Shown here: positions 46,705-55,960 of the stretch, piece after piece
How the letters are laid out: the number at the start of each line of letters is the position of its first letter
How positions within the stretch are numbered: the stretch's first letter is position 1
Assembly: GCF_009720485.1 (NCBI RefSeq)
Contig: NZ_CP045245.1
Span: 248,001 to 312,000, forward strand
From: Cellulomonas sp. JZ18
GTDB taxonomy: Bacteria; Actinomycetota; Actinomycetes; Actinomycetales; Cellulomonadaceae
Length of the DNA: 64,000 nt
Direction of reading: 5' to 3'
Notes under the pieces: model-generated
Database searches by the model: none
Seen by the model: the letters and a program-made list of their open reading frames with translations, nothing else
Told to the model about the DNA's origin: nothing
Translations under genes and position numbers: made by a program

Positions 46705-47612
46705 GCGCCGGGCACCGCCACGGCACCGCGACGGGACGCCACCGCCGGCGCCTCGCCGTCGTCCTCGTCCTCACGCTCGTGGTCGCGGCCGTGCAGGTCG
46801 CCGGCGGGCTCGTCTCGGGCTCCCTCGCGCTCCTCGCGGACGCGGGCCACATGCTGACCGACGCCGGCGGCGTCACGATCGCCCTCGTCGCGGCCGCGCT
46901 CGCGACCCGCCCGGCGACGGCCGGCCGCACGTTCGGCCTGCAGCGCGCGGAGGTCCTCGCGGCGCTCGCGAACGGGCTGCTGCTGGCGGGGGTGGGCGTG
47001 TGGGTCGTCGTCGAGGCCGTCCGCCGCTGGTCCGACCCGCCCGAGGTCGCGTCCGGGACGATGCTGGCCGTCGCCGCGGTGGGGGCGGCCGCCAACGTCG
47101 CGGGCCTGCTCCTGCTGGGACCCGGCCGGGGCGAGAGCATCAACGTCCGCGGCGCCTACCTCGAGGTGCTCGCGGACCTCGCCGGGTCCGTGGCGGTGCT
47201 CGTGGCCGGCGTGGTGCTCGCGACGACGGGGTGGGCCCGCGCCGACGTCGTCGCCTCGTTCGTCATCGGCCTGCTCGTGGTGCCGCGGGCGTGGTCGCTG
47301 CTGCGGGACGTGGTCGACGTGCTGCTGGAGTCGACCCCGCGGGACGTCGACCTGGCCGCCGTGCGCGCGCACATCCGGGGCGTCCCGGGGGTCGTCGACG
47401 TGCACGACCTGCACGCGTGGACCATCACGAGCGGCGTGCCCGTGCTGTCCGCGCACGTGGTCGTCGACGACGCGTGCCTCGCCGAGAACCGCTGCGGCGA
47501 GGTGCTCGACGCGCTCGGCGCGTGCCTCGGGCAGCACTTCGACACCACCCACTCGACGTTCCAGCTCGAGCCGGTCGGCCACGCCGCGCACGAGGCCCCG
47601 CAGCACGCCTGA
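46701..47612 (+). CDS. cation diffusion facilitator (CzcD-type metal exporter)
   Basis: CDF transporter of 303 residues with six helices. Helix 2 has the metal site HMLTD. Helix 5 reads AYLEVLADLAGS, where Glu replaces the usual His of the HxxxD site. The C-terminal domain has the typical VHDLHAWTITSGVPVLSAHV. It exports divalent metals such as Zn or Cd. GTG 46701 overlaps the repressor stop (GTGA), so both are co-translated as a self-regulated resistance pair. Confidence 0.92.
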   Translation: MSAGHRHGTATGRHRRRLAVVLVLTLVVAAVQVAGGLVSGSLALLADAGHMLTDAGGVTIALVAAALATRPATAGRTFGLQRAEVLAALANGLLLAGVGVWVVVEAVRRWSDPPEVASGTMLAVAAVGAAANVAGLLLLGPGRGESINVRGAYLEVLADLAGSVAVLVAGVVLATTGWARADVVASFVIGLLVVPRAWSLLRDVVDVLLESTPRDVDLAAVRAHIRGVPGVVDVHDLHAWTITSGVPVLSAHVVVDDACLAENRCGEVLDALGACLGQHFDTTHSTFQLEPVGHAAHEAPQHA

Positions 47613-47633
47613 CGCGGCGGCCGCCCCCGCGCC

Positions 47634-48680
47634 CTAGGCCGGGAGGGCCGCCAGCTCGTCCAGCGCCCACCGCACGGTGCGTGCGGCGAGGGTGAGGTAC
47701 CCGAACGACGCCGGGTCACCGGCGGCGTCGTAGCGGCGGGGCACGGCCTCCACGCACAGCACGAGGCTCATGTGCAGCCGGTACAGCAGCAGGCGGGCCC
47801 GCGCGGCGTCGGACGTCACGTCCAGCGGTGCGCCGGCCTGCGCGGCGTAGCCCGAGAGCAGCCCGGCCGGGACCGGGCCGCGCCCGACCTGGTCGGCGCC
47901 GACGAGCTCGACGAGCGGGTCCGCCCACAGCGCCCGTTCGGCGTCGACCACGCCGACGAGCGCACCGTCGGCCGGGTCGACGAAGAGGTTCCCGGGCCAC
48001 AGGTCGCCGTGCACGAGCGCGGGCCGGACCACCGCGGCGAGCGCGTCGTGGTGCCGCGCCGCGGCGTCGCGCACCTCCCGCGCGGGCACGTCGACGCCCC
48101 AGCGGCCCGCGTCCGCGAGGAGCGCGTCGAGCATGCGTCCGAACGCCTCCGGCCACGTGGCGCCGTGCAGGCGCGTGCCCGGCGGGTCCTGCGCGCCGCC
48201 GCGGGCGTGCACGGCGCCGACGTACCCGAACGCCTCGCCCGTCACGGTGTGCAGCCGGGCCATGAGCGCCCCGAGGTCCCGCTCGGCGCGGGCCGCACGC
48301 GGGTCGTCGGCGGGCGCGCCGAGGCCGGCGTCGGCCCACGGCACGCCGTCCAGGTGGGCGGCGACGACGACGTCGCCGGGGAAGGCGGTGCGGCTGTGGT
48401 CGGTCGCCAGCAGGCGCGGCATGAGCAGGTCGGGCCGGTCCGCGGCGAGCGCGTACACCAGGCCCTCGGTGCGCACGAGGTCGTGCTCGTACGTGAGCAG
48501 GCGGTCGTCGTCGACGGGTGCCGTCTTGACCACGACGCGGCGCCCGTCGCCCAGCGTCACGCGGTAGGTGGTCGCGAACATCCCGCCCGTGAGGCGCTCG
48601 GCCGCGACGACCGCGCCGAGGTGCGCGACCACCCGCGCCAGGCGGTCGAGGGGCGGTGCGTCGGCGTCGGTGCTCGTCAC
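47634..48680 (-). CDS. aminoglycoside phosphotransferase/fructosamine kinase-like protein
   Basis: Protein kinase-like enzyme of about 348 residues. Motifs: RRVVVKTAP (ATP-binding Lys), the catalytic loop LVHGDLWPGNLF and VGVVDAERALWADP (Mg-binding Asp). This layout fits the fructosamine-3-kinase/APH group. The substrate, sugar-modified amine or small molecule, is unknown. GTG 48680 is chosen because TAGGGT lies seven bases upstream; a GTG nine bases further out (48689) is in frame too. Confidence 0.85.
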   Translation of the reverse strand: MTSTDADAPPLDRLARVVAHLGAVVAAERLTGGMFATTYRVTLGDGRRVVVKTAPVDDDRLLTYEHDLVRTEGLVYALAADRPDLLMPRLLATDHSRTAFPGDVVVAAHLDGVPWADAGLGAPADDPRAARAERDLGALMARLHTVTGEAFGYVGAVHARGGAQDPPGTRLHGATWPEAFGRMLDALLADAGRWGVDVPAREVRDAAARHHDALAAVVRPALVHGDLWPGNLFVDPADGALVGVVDAERALWADPLVELVGADQVGRGPVPAGLLSGYAAQAGAPLDVTSDAARARLLLYRLHMSLVLCVEAVPRRYDAAGDPASFGYLTLAARTVRWALDELAALPA

Positions 48681-48838
48681 GGCGCGCACCCTAGCGCCGG
48701 TGCCCCCGCCGCCGCGCCGCCCCGCTCCCGCGACCGCGGACGAGTGCGGTCGCGCTGCGAGGTCCGGGCGGCGCGGCCATGCTGGACGCAGCGCCGGCAG
48801 GCGCGCCCGCGTCCCGCAGCGACCGTCCGGAGGCCCCC

Positions 48839-49396
48839 GTGTCCCACACGCGCTCGACCGACACCGACAACACCGCGCTCGGCTGGACCCTGCGGCTCGA
48901 GGAGGAGAAGGGCCTGGACCCGGCCGTCTCGGCGGCCCGGGCCTTCTACGCGCCCGTGCTGGGCAACGACTCCGTGCGCGGCCTGCTCAACGGCGAGCCG
49001 ATCGGCCACGCGCTGCACCCGCTCATGACGGACCTGCCGCTCGGGCTGTGGATCAGCGCGACGACCCTCGACCTGGTCGGCGGCCGCAGCGCCGAGAAGG
49101 CCGCCGACCGGCTCCTCGGCCTCGGCGTGCTCGCGGCGCTGCCGACCGCCCTCACCGGGGCCGCCGACTGGTTCAGCGGCAACCGGCGCGTGCAGCGCGT
49201 GGGCCTCGTGCACGCCGCGCTCAACGGCGTCGGCCTCGGCATGTACGCGGGCGCGTACCTGCTGCGCAAGAAGGGCCGGCGCAGGCTCGGCAAGGCCGTG
49301 GTGCTCGCCGCGGGCGCCGTCGTGGGCGTCAGCGGGTACCTCGGCGGCCACATGACGCTCGTGCAGGGCTACCCCGAGGGCGGGCTGGCCGACTGA
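48839..49396 (+). CDS. DUF2231 membrane protein
   Basis: Membrane protein of 185 residues. The DUF2231 core starts LNGEPIGHALHPLMTDLPLGLWISATTLD and continues through four helices to GGHMTLVQGYP. The His residues could bind a metal or haem; related domains accompany Rieske proteins. No partner is adjacent. GTG 48839 has GGAGG upstream. Confidence 0.85.
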   Translation: MSHTRSTDTDNTALGWTLRLEEEKGLDPAVSAARAFYAPVLGNDSVRGLLNGEPIGHALHPLMTDLPLGLWISATTLDLVGGRSAEKAADRLLGLGVLAALPTALTGAADWFSGNRRVQRVGLVHAALNGVGLGMYAGAYLLRKKGRRRLGKAVVLAAGAVVGVSGYLGGHMTLVQGYPEGGLAD

Positions 49397-49411
49397 GCCG
49401 GGCGGGGCGGG

Positions 49412-50731
49412 CTAGTCGTCCGTCTCGCCGCGCGGACCCGCCTGGGACGCGTTCTCGCACGCGGCGACGCTCGCCCCGCCGGTCGCGCTCGCGCTGAGGT
49501 CCTCGACCCGCCGGACGGGGGCGTCGCCGGGCGTACGGCCGCGCGGGCGCAGGACCGGCAGGGCGACCAGCGTCGCGACGAGCGCGCCGGCACCCGCGAC
49601 GACGACGACGAGGAACCCGGCGTGCGCACCGCCCGCGTCGATGCGCGTGCCCGCGACCGACGACCCGACGGAGACGCCCACGCCCAGCGCCGTGCCGACC
49701 CAGGTCAGCCCCTCGGTGAGGCGGCCGGCCGGCACGAGCCCCTGCACGAGGGCGTTGCCGTTGATGATCGACGGGGCGATCGCGAAGCCCACGACGAACA
49801 TGACGACGGCCAGCACGGCCAGCGACTGGGCGAGGAAGAACGCGCACACCCCGACGGCGAGCGCGATGACGCCGACGGCGAACCGCCGGTGCAGCGGCGA
49901 CGTCCAGTGCCGTGCGCCGTAGAGCAGCCCGGACACCAGCGAGCCGAGCGCGAACACCGCGAGCACGGGCCCGGCCAGCGCCGGCCGCCCGACCTCCTCG
50001 GCGAACGCCACGGTCGACACGTCGGTGGCGCCGAAGATCGCGCCCATCGCGACGAAGACGAGGACGAGGACCACCATGCCGGGGGAGCGGAGCACCGTGC
50101 CCCGTGGGCCCTGCTCGGCGGCGTCGGGCGCGGCGACGGGCGGCTCGGTGCGCCGCTGCGCGAGGAACGCGAGCCCGCCGAGGAGCATCGCGACGACGGG
50201 GACGACCAGGCCCGCGGACGGTGCGACCGAGGTCGCCAGCACCGTGGCCAGCACGGGTCCGACGACGAACACCAGCTCGTCGAGGGCGGACTCCAGCGAG
50301 AACGCGGTGTGCACGCGCCGCGGGTCGTCGCCGAGCGCGTGGTTCCAGCGTGCGCGCACGAGCGCGCCGAACGACCCGACGGTCGCCCCGGACAGCACGG
50401 CGGCGGCGTAGAGCCAGCCGGGGTGCGCGCGCAGGGTCGCCGCGACGACGAGGAGCGCGATCCCGGCGGCCGAGGTGAGCAGCGCGGGCCGCATGACGCG
50501 GGCCTGGCCGTACCGGTCGACCAGGCGGGCGATCTGCGGCGAGCAGACGGCCTGGGCGACGACGAACACGGCCGACACCCGGCCCGCGAGGCCGTAGGAG
50601 TGGTACAGCGCCTCGACCATGAGGACGATGCCGATGCCGACCATCGACATGGGCATGCGGGCGACGACGCCGGTCGAGGAGAACGCGAGTGCGCCAGGGC
50701 GCGCGAGGACGTCCCGGTAGGGCTGGAGCAT
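49412..50731 (-). CDS. MFS transporter
   Basis: Major facilitator of 439 residues with 12 helices, a cytoplasmic loop after helix 6 and a C-terminal tail of about 40 residues. RARWNHALGDDPRRVHTAFSLES and SIINGNALVQGLVP are typical of the actinobacterial YfmO-like drug exporters. Start ATG 50731 has GAGAGT six bases upstream. Substrate unknown. Confidence 0.85.
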   Translation of the reverse strand: MLQPYRDVLARPGALAFSSTGVVARMPMSMVGIGIVLMVEALYHSYGLAGRVSAVFVVAQAVCSPQIARLVDRYGQARVMRPALLTSAAGIALLVVAATLRAHPGWLYAAAVLSGATVGSFGALVRARWNHALGDDPRRVHTAFSLESALDELVFVVGPVLATVLATSVAPSAGLVVPVVAMLLGGLAFLAQRRTEPPVAAPDAAEQGPRGTVLRSPGMVVLVLVFVAMGAIFGATDVSTVAFAEEVGRPALAGPVLAVFALGSLVSGLLYGARHWTSPLHRRFAVGVIALAVGVCAFFLAQSLAVLAVVMFVVGFAIAPSIINGNALVQGLVPAGRLTEGLTWVGTALGVGVSVGSSVAGTRIDAGGAHAGFLVVVVAGAGALVATLVALPVLRPRGRTPGDAPVRRVEDLSASATGGASVAACENASQAGPRGETDD

Positions 50732-50780
50732 GGCCTCACTCTCGCACCCGGTGGGGACGGTGCCCCGCCGGACACGGACG

Positions 50781-51683
50781 TCAGGTGCACTGGCCGAGGC
50801 GGTGCCCCTGCACGGTCACGTCGGTCAGTGCGGGGACCGCGCCGTTGCCGCGGCACTCGAGGTCGCCCGCGACAGCCGTCCGCGTGACCGCGATGCCCAG
50901 GGTGGGGTGCTCGGTGGCCCGGTTGTCGAGCAGCCGCAGGCTCCCGCCGACGACGGTCTGGTCGGGCACGGGCGAGGGGTCGTGCCCGCACTCGCTGTGG
51001 TTCTCCTCGTCGACGCCCGTGAGCGTCACCCAGTACCGCGCGTGCCGCACCGTCGCGTCGGCGGCGACACGCGTGCTGCAGACGACGACGGTCTCGGCCC
51101 AGGAGACCGTGAGCCCGCGCCCGAGGTGCGCGCCCGCCACGGACACATTGCCGCCGTAGGTGTTCACCCAGCCGCCGACCGTGCTCGCGTGCAGGGAGAG
51201 CCCGCCGACGAGCTCGCCGCGCCTGCTCGCGACGTTGAGCGCCCCGTGCACGTGGGAGAGGTACGCGTACACGTGCCGGGACGTGCCGCGCACGCTGCGT
51301 CCCACGGTCGAGCCCTGCAGGGCCAGCTGTCGGGCGCCGTCGAGCCAGACGCGTCCCGCGACGTCGGCCCGGTCGAGCACGAGCTGGGCACCGCTGCCCA
51401 CCAGGACGTCCTCGCCCAGGACGCTCGGCGCGAGGCCGCGGACCTCGACGGACGCGCCGGGCTGCACCCACAAATCCCCGCCGACGTCGACGTAGGGGAC
51501 GCTGCACGTGCCGTCGAGGACGACGTCGCCGGCCGCGACGACGGGGCCGGCCGTGCCCGTGCACGTCGTCACGGCGACGCCCGGTGGCGCGGCCGTGGCG
51601 GGCGGGGCGGTGACGGGAGCGAGCGCGATCGCACCCACGAGCGCCGCGGTCGTGGTGAGCACCGCACCGGTCCACCTGCGCAT
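50781..51683 (-). CDS. secreted beta-helix-like protein, unknown
   Basis: Exported protein of 300 residues with a signal peptide (about 1-32). The mature part shows a loose repeat of short beta strands (GGDLWVQPGASVEV, GSGAQLVLDRADVAG, RQLALQGSTVGRSV, GGWVNTYGGNVSVAG, GGSLRLLDNRAT), as in right-handed beta helices or 'polymer-forming' cell-surface proteins. Six cysteines are present. No enzyme motif is seen. Confidence 0.7.
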   Translation of the reverse strand: MRRWTGAVLTTTAALVGAIALAPVTAPPATAAPPGVAVTTCTGTAGPVVAAGDVVLDGTCSVPYVDVGGDLWVQPGASVEVRGLAPSVLGEDVLVGSGAQLVLDRADVAGRVWLDGARQLALQGSTVGRSVRGTSRHVYAYLSHVHGALNVASRRGELVGGLSLHASTVGGWVNTYGGNVSVAGAHLGRGLTVSWAETVVVCSTRVAADATVRHARYWVTLTGVDEENHSECGHDPSPVPDQTVVGGSLRLLDNRATEHPTLGIAVTRTAVAGDLECRGNGAVPALTDVTVQGHRLGQCT

Positions 51684-51834
51684 GGCCGCCCCCTTGCCTC
51701 GCCCTCGCCATCGTCCCTGGGGTGCGTGCGCGGGTCCAGGCCCTGCCTCGACTTCACCCGGTCCGTCGCCAGGGGCGGGTGGGCCGACGCACCCTCGACC
51801 TGCGCGACGGGCCGCCGTGCCCCAGGATCGGGGC

Positions 51835-52125
51835 ATGAGCGACGTCGTGGTGAGCGAGGTGCCGGACGAGCGGCGCTTCGAGGCGCGCACGCCGGAGGGC
51901 GAGCTGCTGGGGTTCGCGGCGTACCACGTCGAGGGGGACGACGTCGTCCTCACGCACACCGAGGTGGACCCGCGCGCGGAGGGGCACGGCATCGGCTCCT
52001 CGCTCGTGCGGCAGACGCTCGACCAGCTCTCGGCGTCGGGGCGCGGCGTGGTCGCCGTCTGCCCCTTCGTCCGCTCGTGGGTGGACGCCCACCCCGACTA
52101 CGCCGGGGTGCTGAAGAGGCGCTGA
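51835..52125 (+). CDS. small GNAT-like N-acetyltransferase (YjdJ type)
   Basis: Protein of 96 residues of the GCN5-like fold found as single small domains. The acetyl-CoA loop is EGHGIGSSLVRQTLDQL (about residues 49-65), and the end VAVCPFVRSWVDAHPDYAGVL is diagnostic of the YjdJ/YidJ group. Start ATG 51835 has CAGGAT exactly six bases upstream. Confidence 0.9.
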   Translation: MSDVVVSEVPDERRFEARTPEGELLGFAAYHVEGDDVVLTHTEVDPRAEGHGIGSSLVRQTLDQLSASGRGVVAVCPFVRSWVDAHPDYAGVLKRR

Positions 52126-52572
52126 TCACATCGGGACCGCCCACCAGGCGCGGGCAGGCTCACCCGTTCGTGAGACCTCTGTCACGTCGGACTTGACCCG
52201 CGTGACCACATGGACGACCGACCTACAGGTCCTCTGACCTGCGATGTGACCCGGTTTGCCCCAGGGCGTCGTGGACGTATGTCCGATTGAACCGTTTACC
52301 GGCAATTTACTGATACGTATTTGCCTTCACCCTTTGGGGCGGTGCATCCTCGAATCACCGACGCGGCGTGCGCACCCAGCGGCGCCCGGGTACGGCGGTG
52401 CGAGAGGACCCGGTCGACGACCGGGACCGACGGCCCGCCCCTCGGTCACAGCGGCCCAGCCGCACCCCGCCCAGACGTACGTCCTCCTCCACGGGGGGTC
52501 GTGCGTGTCCGGCTGCGCCGACGACGCCGATAGCCGATCAAGCCGATCCCTCCGGTTCTCCAGGAGATCCAC
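52126..52572 (+). promoter_or_regulatory. 447-base leader/promoter region of exopolysaccharide cassette 1
   Basis: No gene is seen. The stretch contains overlapping inverted repeats (GACCTACAGGTC at 52220-52231 and AGGTCCTCTGACCT at 52227-52240), an arm pair GTCACG/CGTGAC at 52181/52201, and AT-richer sequence at 52280-52325, unusual here. The element at 52245-52313 is conserved before cassette 2 and includes the pair GGAC-N4-GTCC (52273-52284). TTGAAC at 52287 may be a -35. The remaining about 250 bases form a long untranslated leader. Confidence 0.6.
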
Positions 52573-54078
52573 TTGTTCATCTTCATCCTGCAGATGCGGC
52601 ACATGATCGAGGCGCACAACGAGGTCTACCTCTTCGCTGTGTTCTCCGCTCTCGTGTGGGCGCTCTGGATCCTCAAGGTGGTGCTGTCGCGGCGCTACCG
52701 CCCCGTGACCGCGCCGTACCAGGTCAGCACCTCCGTGGTGATCCCGGTCGTCGACGAGCCGCTGGACCTGTTCCGCGACGTCCTGCGCCGCATCGTCGAC
52801 CAGGAGCCGGACGAGATCATCGTCGTCATCAACGGCGCGCCGAACCCCGGCCTCGAGTCGGTCTGCGACGAGTTCGGCCCGGTCGTCCAGCACGTCCACA
52901 CGCCGATCCCCGGCAAGCGCAACGCCGTCAAGATCGGCACCGAGATGTCGCGCGGCGAGATCACGGTCCTCGTCGACTCCGACACCGTGTGGACCGACGG
53001 CACCCTCCCCGAGCTGGTCAAGCCGTTCGCCGACCCGTCGGTCGGTGGCGTCACCACCCGGCAGCGCATCCTCGAGCCCGAGCGCTCCTGGATCACGCGC
53101 TGGGCCGACTGGCTCGAGAACACCCGCGCCCTCTACTCCATGCCCGCGCAGTCGGTGCTCGGCCAGATCGGCTGCCTGCCCGGCCGGACCATCGCGTTCC
53201 GCCGGCACATCCTCATGCAGGTCATGGACAAGTTCATGCACGAGAAGTTCCTCGGCGTCTTCCTCGAGGTCTCCGACGACCGCACGCTGACGAACCTCAC
53301 GCTGAAGGCCGGCTACCGCACCGTCTACCAGTACACGAGCCTCGTCTACACCGACGCCCCGCTGCAGGTGAAGAAGCTCTTCAAGCAGCAGCTGCGCTGG
53401 TCGCGCGGCTCGCAGTACAACACCCTGCGCATGCTGCCGTGGATGCTCGGGCACGCCCCGGTGCTCGCGATCTTCTTCCTGACGGACATCATCCTGCCGT
53501 TCCTGCTCTTCGGGACGGTGGCCGGCTGGGTCTACCGCGCCGTGTCCGGCACGGGCGTGAACCTCTACCAGGCGATCCTGCAGAGCAGCGGCGTCAACGG
53601 CTGGGTCTGGGTCATCGGCCTGATGGTCGTCTCGTCCGTGCTGTCGATGGCGATCCGCCAGATCCGGCACCTGCAGGAGAAGCCCTCGGACTTCTTCCGC
53701 CTCCCCGTCTTCATCATCGTCTCGACGATGTTCCTCATGCCGATCCGGCTCATCGGCTTCTTCCGCATGGCCCACGTGGCCGGCTGGGGCACCCGCGCCG
53801 GCGCGTACACCGCGGGGCAGGAGGACGCCGTGGCCGACGACGTCATGGCGCAGCTCGAGCGGGAGAGCACGTCCGTGGACGCTCCGGTCGACCTGGTCGA
53901 CCGCACCGCGTCCGGCGGGACCGCCGTGGCCGGTGACGGCAGCGTCGCGGTGCAGGCCCCGGCCCGCGCCCGCACCCGCACCGTGGCCCCGGCCCGCCGG
54001 CGCCACAACCCCCTCGCCCTCGTCCCCTACGCGATCGGGATCGTGATGTTCGCCCTCATGGCGGTGTTCTATGTCTGA
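52573..54078 (+). CDS. processive family-2 glycosyltransferase, hyaluronan/cellulose synthase-like, copy 1
   Basis: Membrane polysaccharide synthase of 501 residues. One N-terminal helix (about 17-38) precedes the GT2 domain with VVIPVVDEP, DSD (Asp135, Asp137), VSDDRTLTN (Asp235-Asp236) and QQLRW (about 272-276), the D,D,D,QxxRW set of processive synthases; SDDRTLTN resembles hyaluronan synthases. Four helices follow, then a variable linker and a last helix NPLALVPYAIG. It would polymerise a UDP-sugar and export the chain. TTG 52573 is the start: AGGAGA is upstream and copy 2 has ATG at the same place. Stop overlaps the next ATG by eight bases. Confidence 0.9.
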   Translation: MFIFILQMRHMIEAHNEVYLFAVFSALVWALWILKVVLSRRYRPVTAPYQVSTSVVIPVVDEPLDLFRDVLRRIVDQEPDEIIVVINGAPNPGLESVCDEFGPVVQHVHTPIPGKRNAVKIGTEMSRGEITVLVDSDTVWTDGTLPELVKPFADPSVGGVTTRQRILEPERSWITRWADWLENTRALYSMPAQSVLGQIGCLPGRTIAFRRHILMQVMDKFMHEKFLGVFLEVSDDRTLTNLTLKAGYRTVYQYTSLVYTDAPLQVKKLFKQQLRWSRGSQYNTLRMLPWMLGHAPVLAIFFLTDIILPFLLFGTVAGWVYRAVSGTGVNLYQAILQSSGVNGWVWVIGLMVVSSVLSMAIRQIRHLQEKPSDFFRLPVFIIVSTMFLMPIRLIGFFRMAHVAGWGTRAGAYTAGQEDAVADDVMAQLERESTSVDAPVDLVDRTASGGTAVAGDGSVAVQAPARARTRTVAPARRRHNPLALVPYAIGIVMFALMAVFYV

Positions 54079-55908
54079 GCGCAGCACGAACAAGCACTGG
54101 TGGAGCCTCAACGGCCGCCTCGGGTTCGCCGCCCGGCTCGGCGCCCTGGTGACCGCCCTCGCCCTCGGCGCCGTGACCGGCATCGTGTGGCTGTCCCCGT
54201 CCGGCGCGTCCGCCGGCACCCCGAAGACCGAGGCCGAGCTGGAGCTCGAGCGCGAGGTCGCGGACCTGCGCGCGATCCTCGCGGACCGCGACGACCAGCT
54301 CTCGGACGTCGAGCGCTGGCAGGCCAAGGCCAAGTCGGAGCGCGCCGCCGCGGCGGAGCGCGGCAAGGCCAAGGCCGAGGCCGAGAAGGCCGCAGCCGCG
54401 GCCGCCGGCCAGGACAAGGCGGCCGCCGCGCGTGCGGCCGCTGCCGACAAGGCGGCCGCCGAGCGTGCCGCCGCGGCCGAGAAGGGCCGCAAGAAGGCGG
54501 CGGCCGAGCGTGCCGCCGCGGCCCAGCGCGGCAAGGAGAAGGCGGCGCTCGAGCGGCAGCTGGCCGACGCGCGTGGCGACGCCGAGGGTGCGGCCATCCG
54601 CGCCGCGGTCGCGCAGAAGCAGGTCGAGGCGGCTCGTGCCGCCGCGGCCGCCCGTGCCGAGGCGGCGAAGCCGGTCAAGCCGACGGCTCCCGCGCTGGCC
54701 AGCCTCCTGGTGCCGGACCACCGCTACTTCGGCCTCTACACGGCCCAGTCGCCGTTCAACTGGGCCGAGTCGGACGACGTGGCGCGGCAGGTCGGCCTCG
54801 AGCCGAACATGGCCGGCTACTTCCAGGGCTGGGACTCGCCGTTCCGTGCCGACGCGGTCAACCGCGCGTGGGAGAAGGGCGAGCTGCCGTTCCTCACGTG
54901 GGAGTCGCGTCCCATGCTGGCCGACAACAACCAGGTCGAGGACCCGGCGTACTCGCTGCCCCGGATCATCGACGGCGCCTTCGACGACTACCTGCGCGAG
55001 TACGCCCGGGGCGTCGCCGCGAACGGTCTGCCGATGGCCATCCGTCTCAACCACGAGATGAACGGCAACTGGTACCCGTGGGCGGAGCAGGGCAGCAACG
55101 CCAAGCCCGTCAACGGCAACCGGCCCGGCGACTTCGTGAAGATGTGGCGGCACGTCCACGACATCTTCGAGGCCGAGGGCGCGAACGCGTTCGTCATCTG
55201 GGTCTGGTCGCCGAACATCGTCAACAACCTGCCCGCGACGAACAAGTCGCTCGCGTACACGCGCAGCCTGTACCCGGGTGACGAGTACGTGGACTGGGTC
55301 GGCATGTCGGGCTACTACCGCCCGCCGTACGCCGAGGGCCAGACGCCGACGTTCGACTACACGTTCGGCCGCACGCTCGACCAGCTCCGCGCCATCACGG
55401 GCAAGCCGATCGTCCTGTCCGAGATCGGTGCGTCCGAGTACGGCGGCGACAAGCCGGCGTGGATCACCGACCTGTTCGACGCCCTCGCCCGGCCCGAGAA
55501 CGGGGACATCATCGGCATGGCGTGGTTCCACCACGCGGTGACGACGGTCTCCGGCGGCCAGCTGGTGACGAACGACTGGCGCATCACCTCGCGGTCGAGC
55601 TCCCTCGCGGCGTTCGTCGAGGGGATCCACGACCCGTCGGCCGGCTTCCTCCCGGGGGCCACCCCGGTGGCCGCCGCCCTGGCGGCCCTCGACGCGGCTC
55701 TCGCCGCACCGACCGACGCACCGGCCGACGCACCGGCCGCCCCCGAGGCGCCGGCCGCCCCGAGGCGGTCGTCCCGGAGCCCGTCCCGGCACCCGCCGAG
55801 CCGGCCCCGACGCCGGAGCCCGCCACCACGCCGGCCCCGACCCCCACGCCCACCTCGACGACGCCGGCCCGCCCGCAGGCCACCCCGTCGCCGACCGCCA
55901 CCCGTTGA
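54071..55908 (+). CDS. membrane-anchored coiled-coil GH26 glycosidase, copy 1 (tail frameshifted)
   Basis: Type II membrane protein: cytoplasmic start, one helix (about residues 18-40), an Ala/Lys/Glu/Arg coiled-coil stalk (about 55-205), a GH26 domain (about 215-520) and a Pro/Ala/Thr tail. Acid/base Glu329 is in LNHEMNGNW and the nucleophile Glu451 in LSEIGASEYG. GH26 enzymes cut beta-mannan or related beta-glycans; here trimming or release of the polymer made by the synthase is inferred. At 55758-55761 a CCCC run must gain one C to continue as PEAVVPEPVPAPAEP to the stop at 55908. As sequenced, the frame runs on into the next gene. Confidence 0.85.
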
Positions 55909-55960
55909 TCCCGGGCGGGGCCTGCACGGCACGCCCCGCCCCACCTCTCAGGAGCACGTG

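Noticed and set aside
52320..52572. c-di-GMP or other known riboswitch in the long leader of the synthase genes
   Set aside because: I could not find the conserved core bases of riboswitch classes I know; only a shared upstream element is supported.
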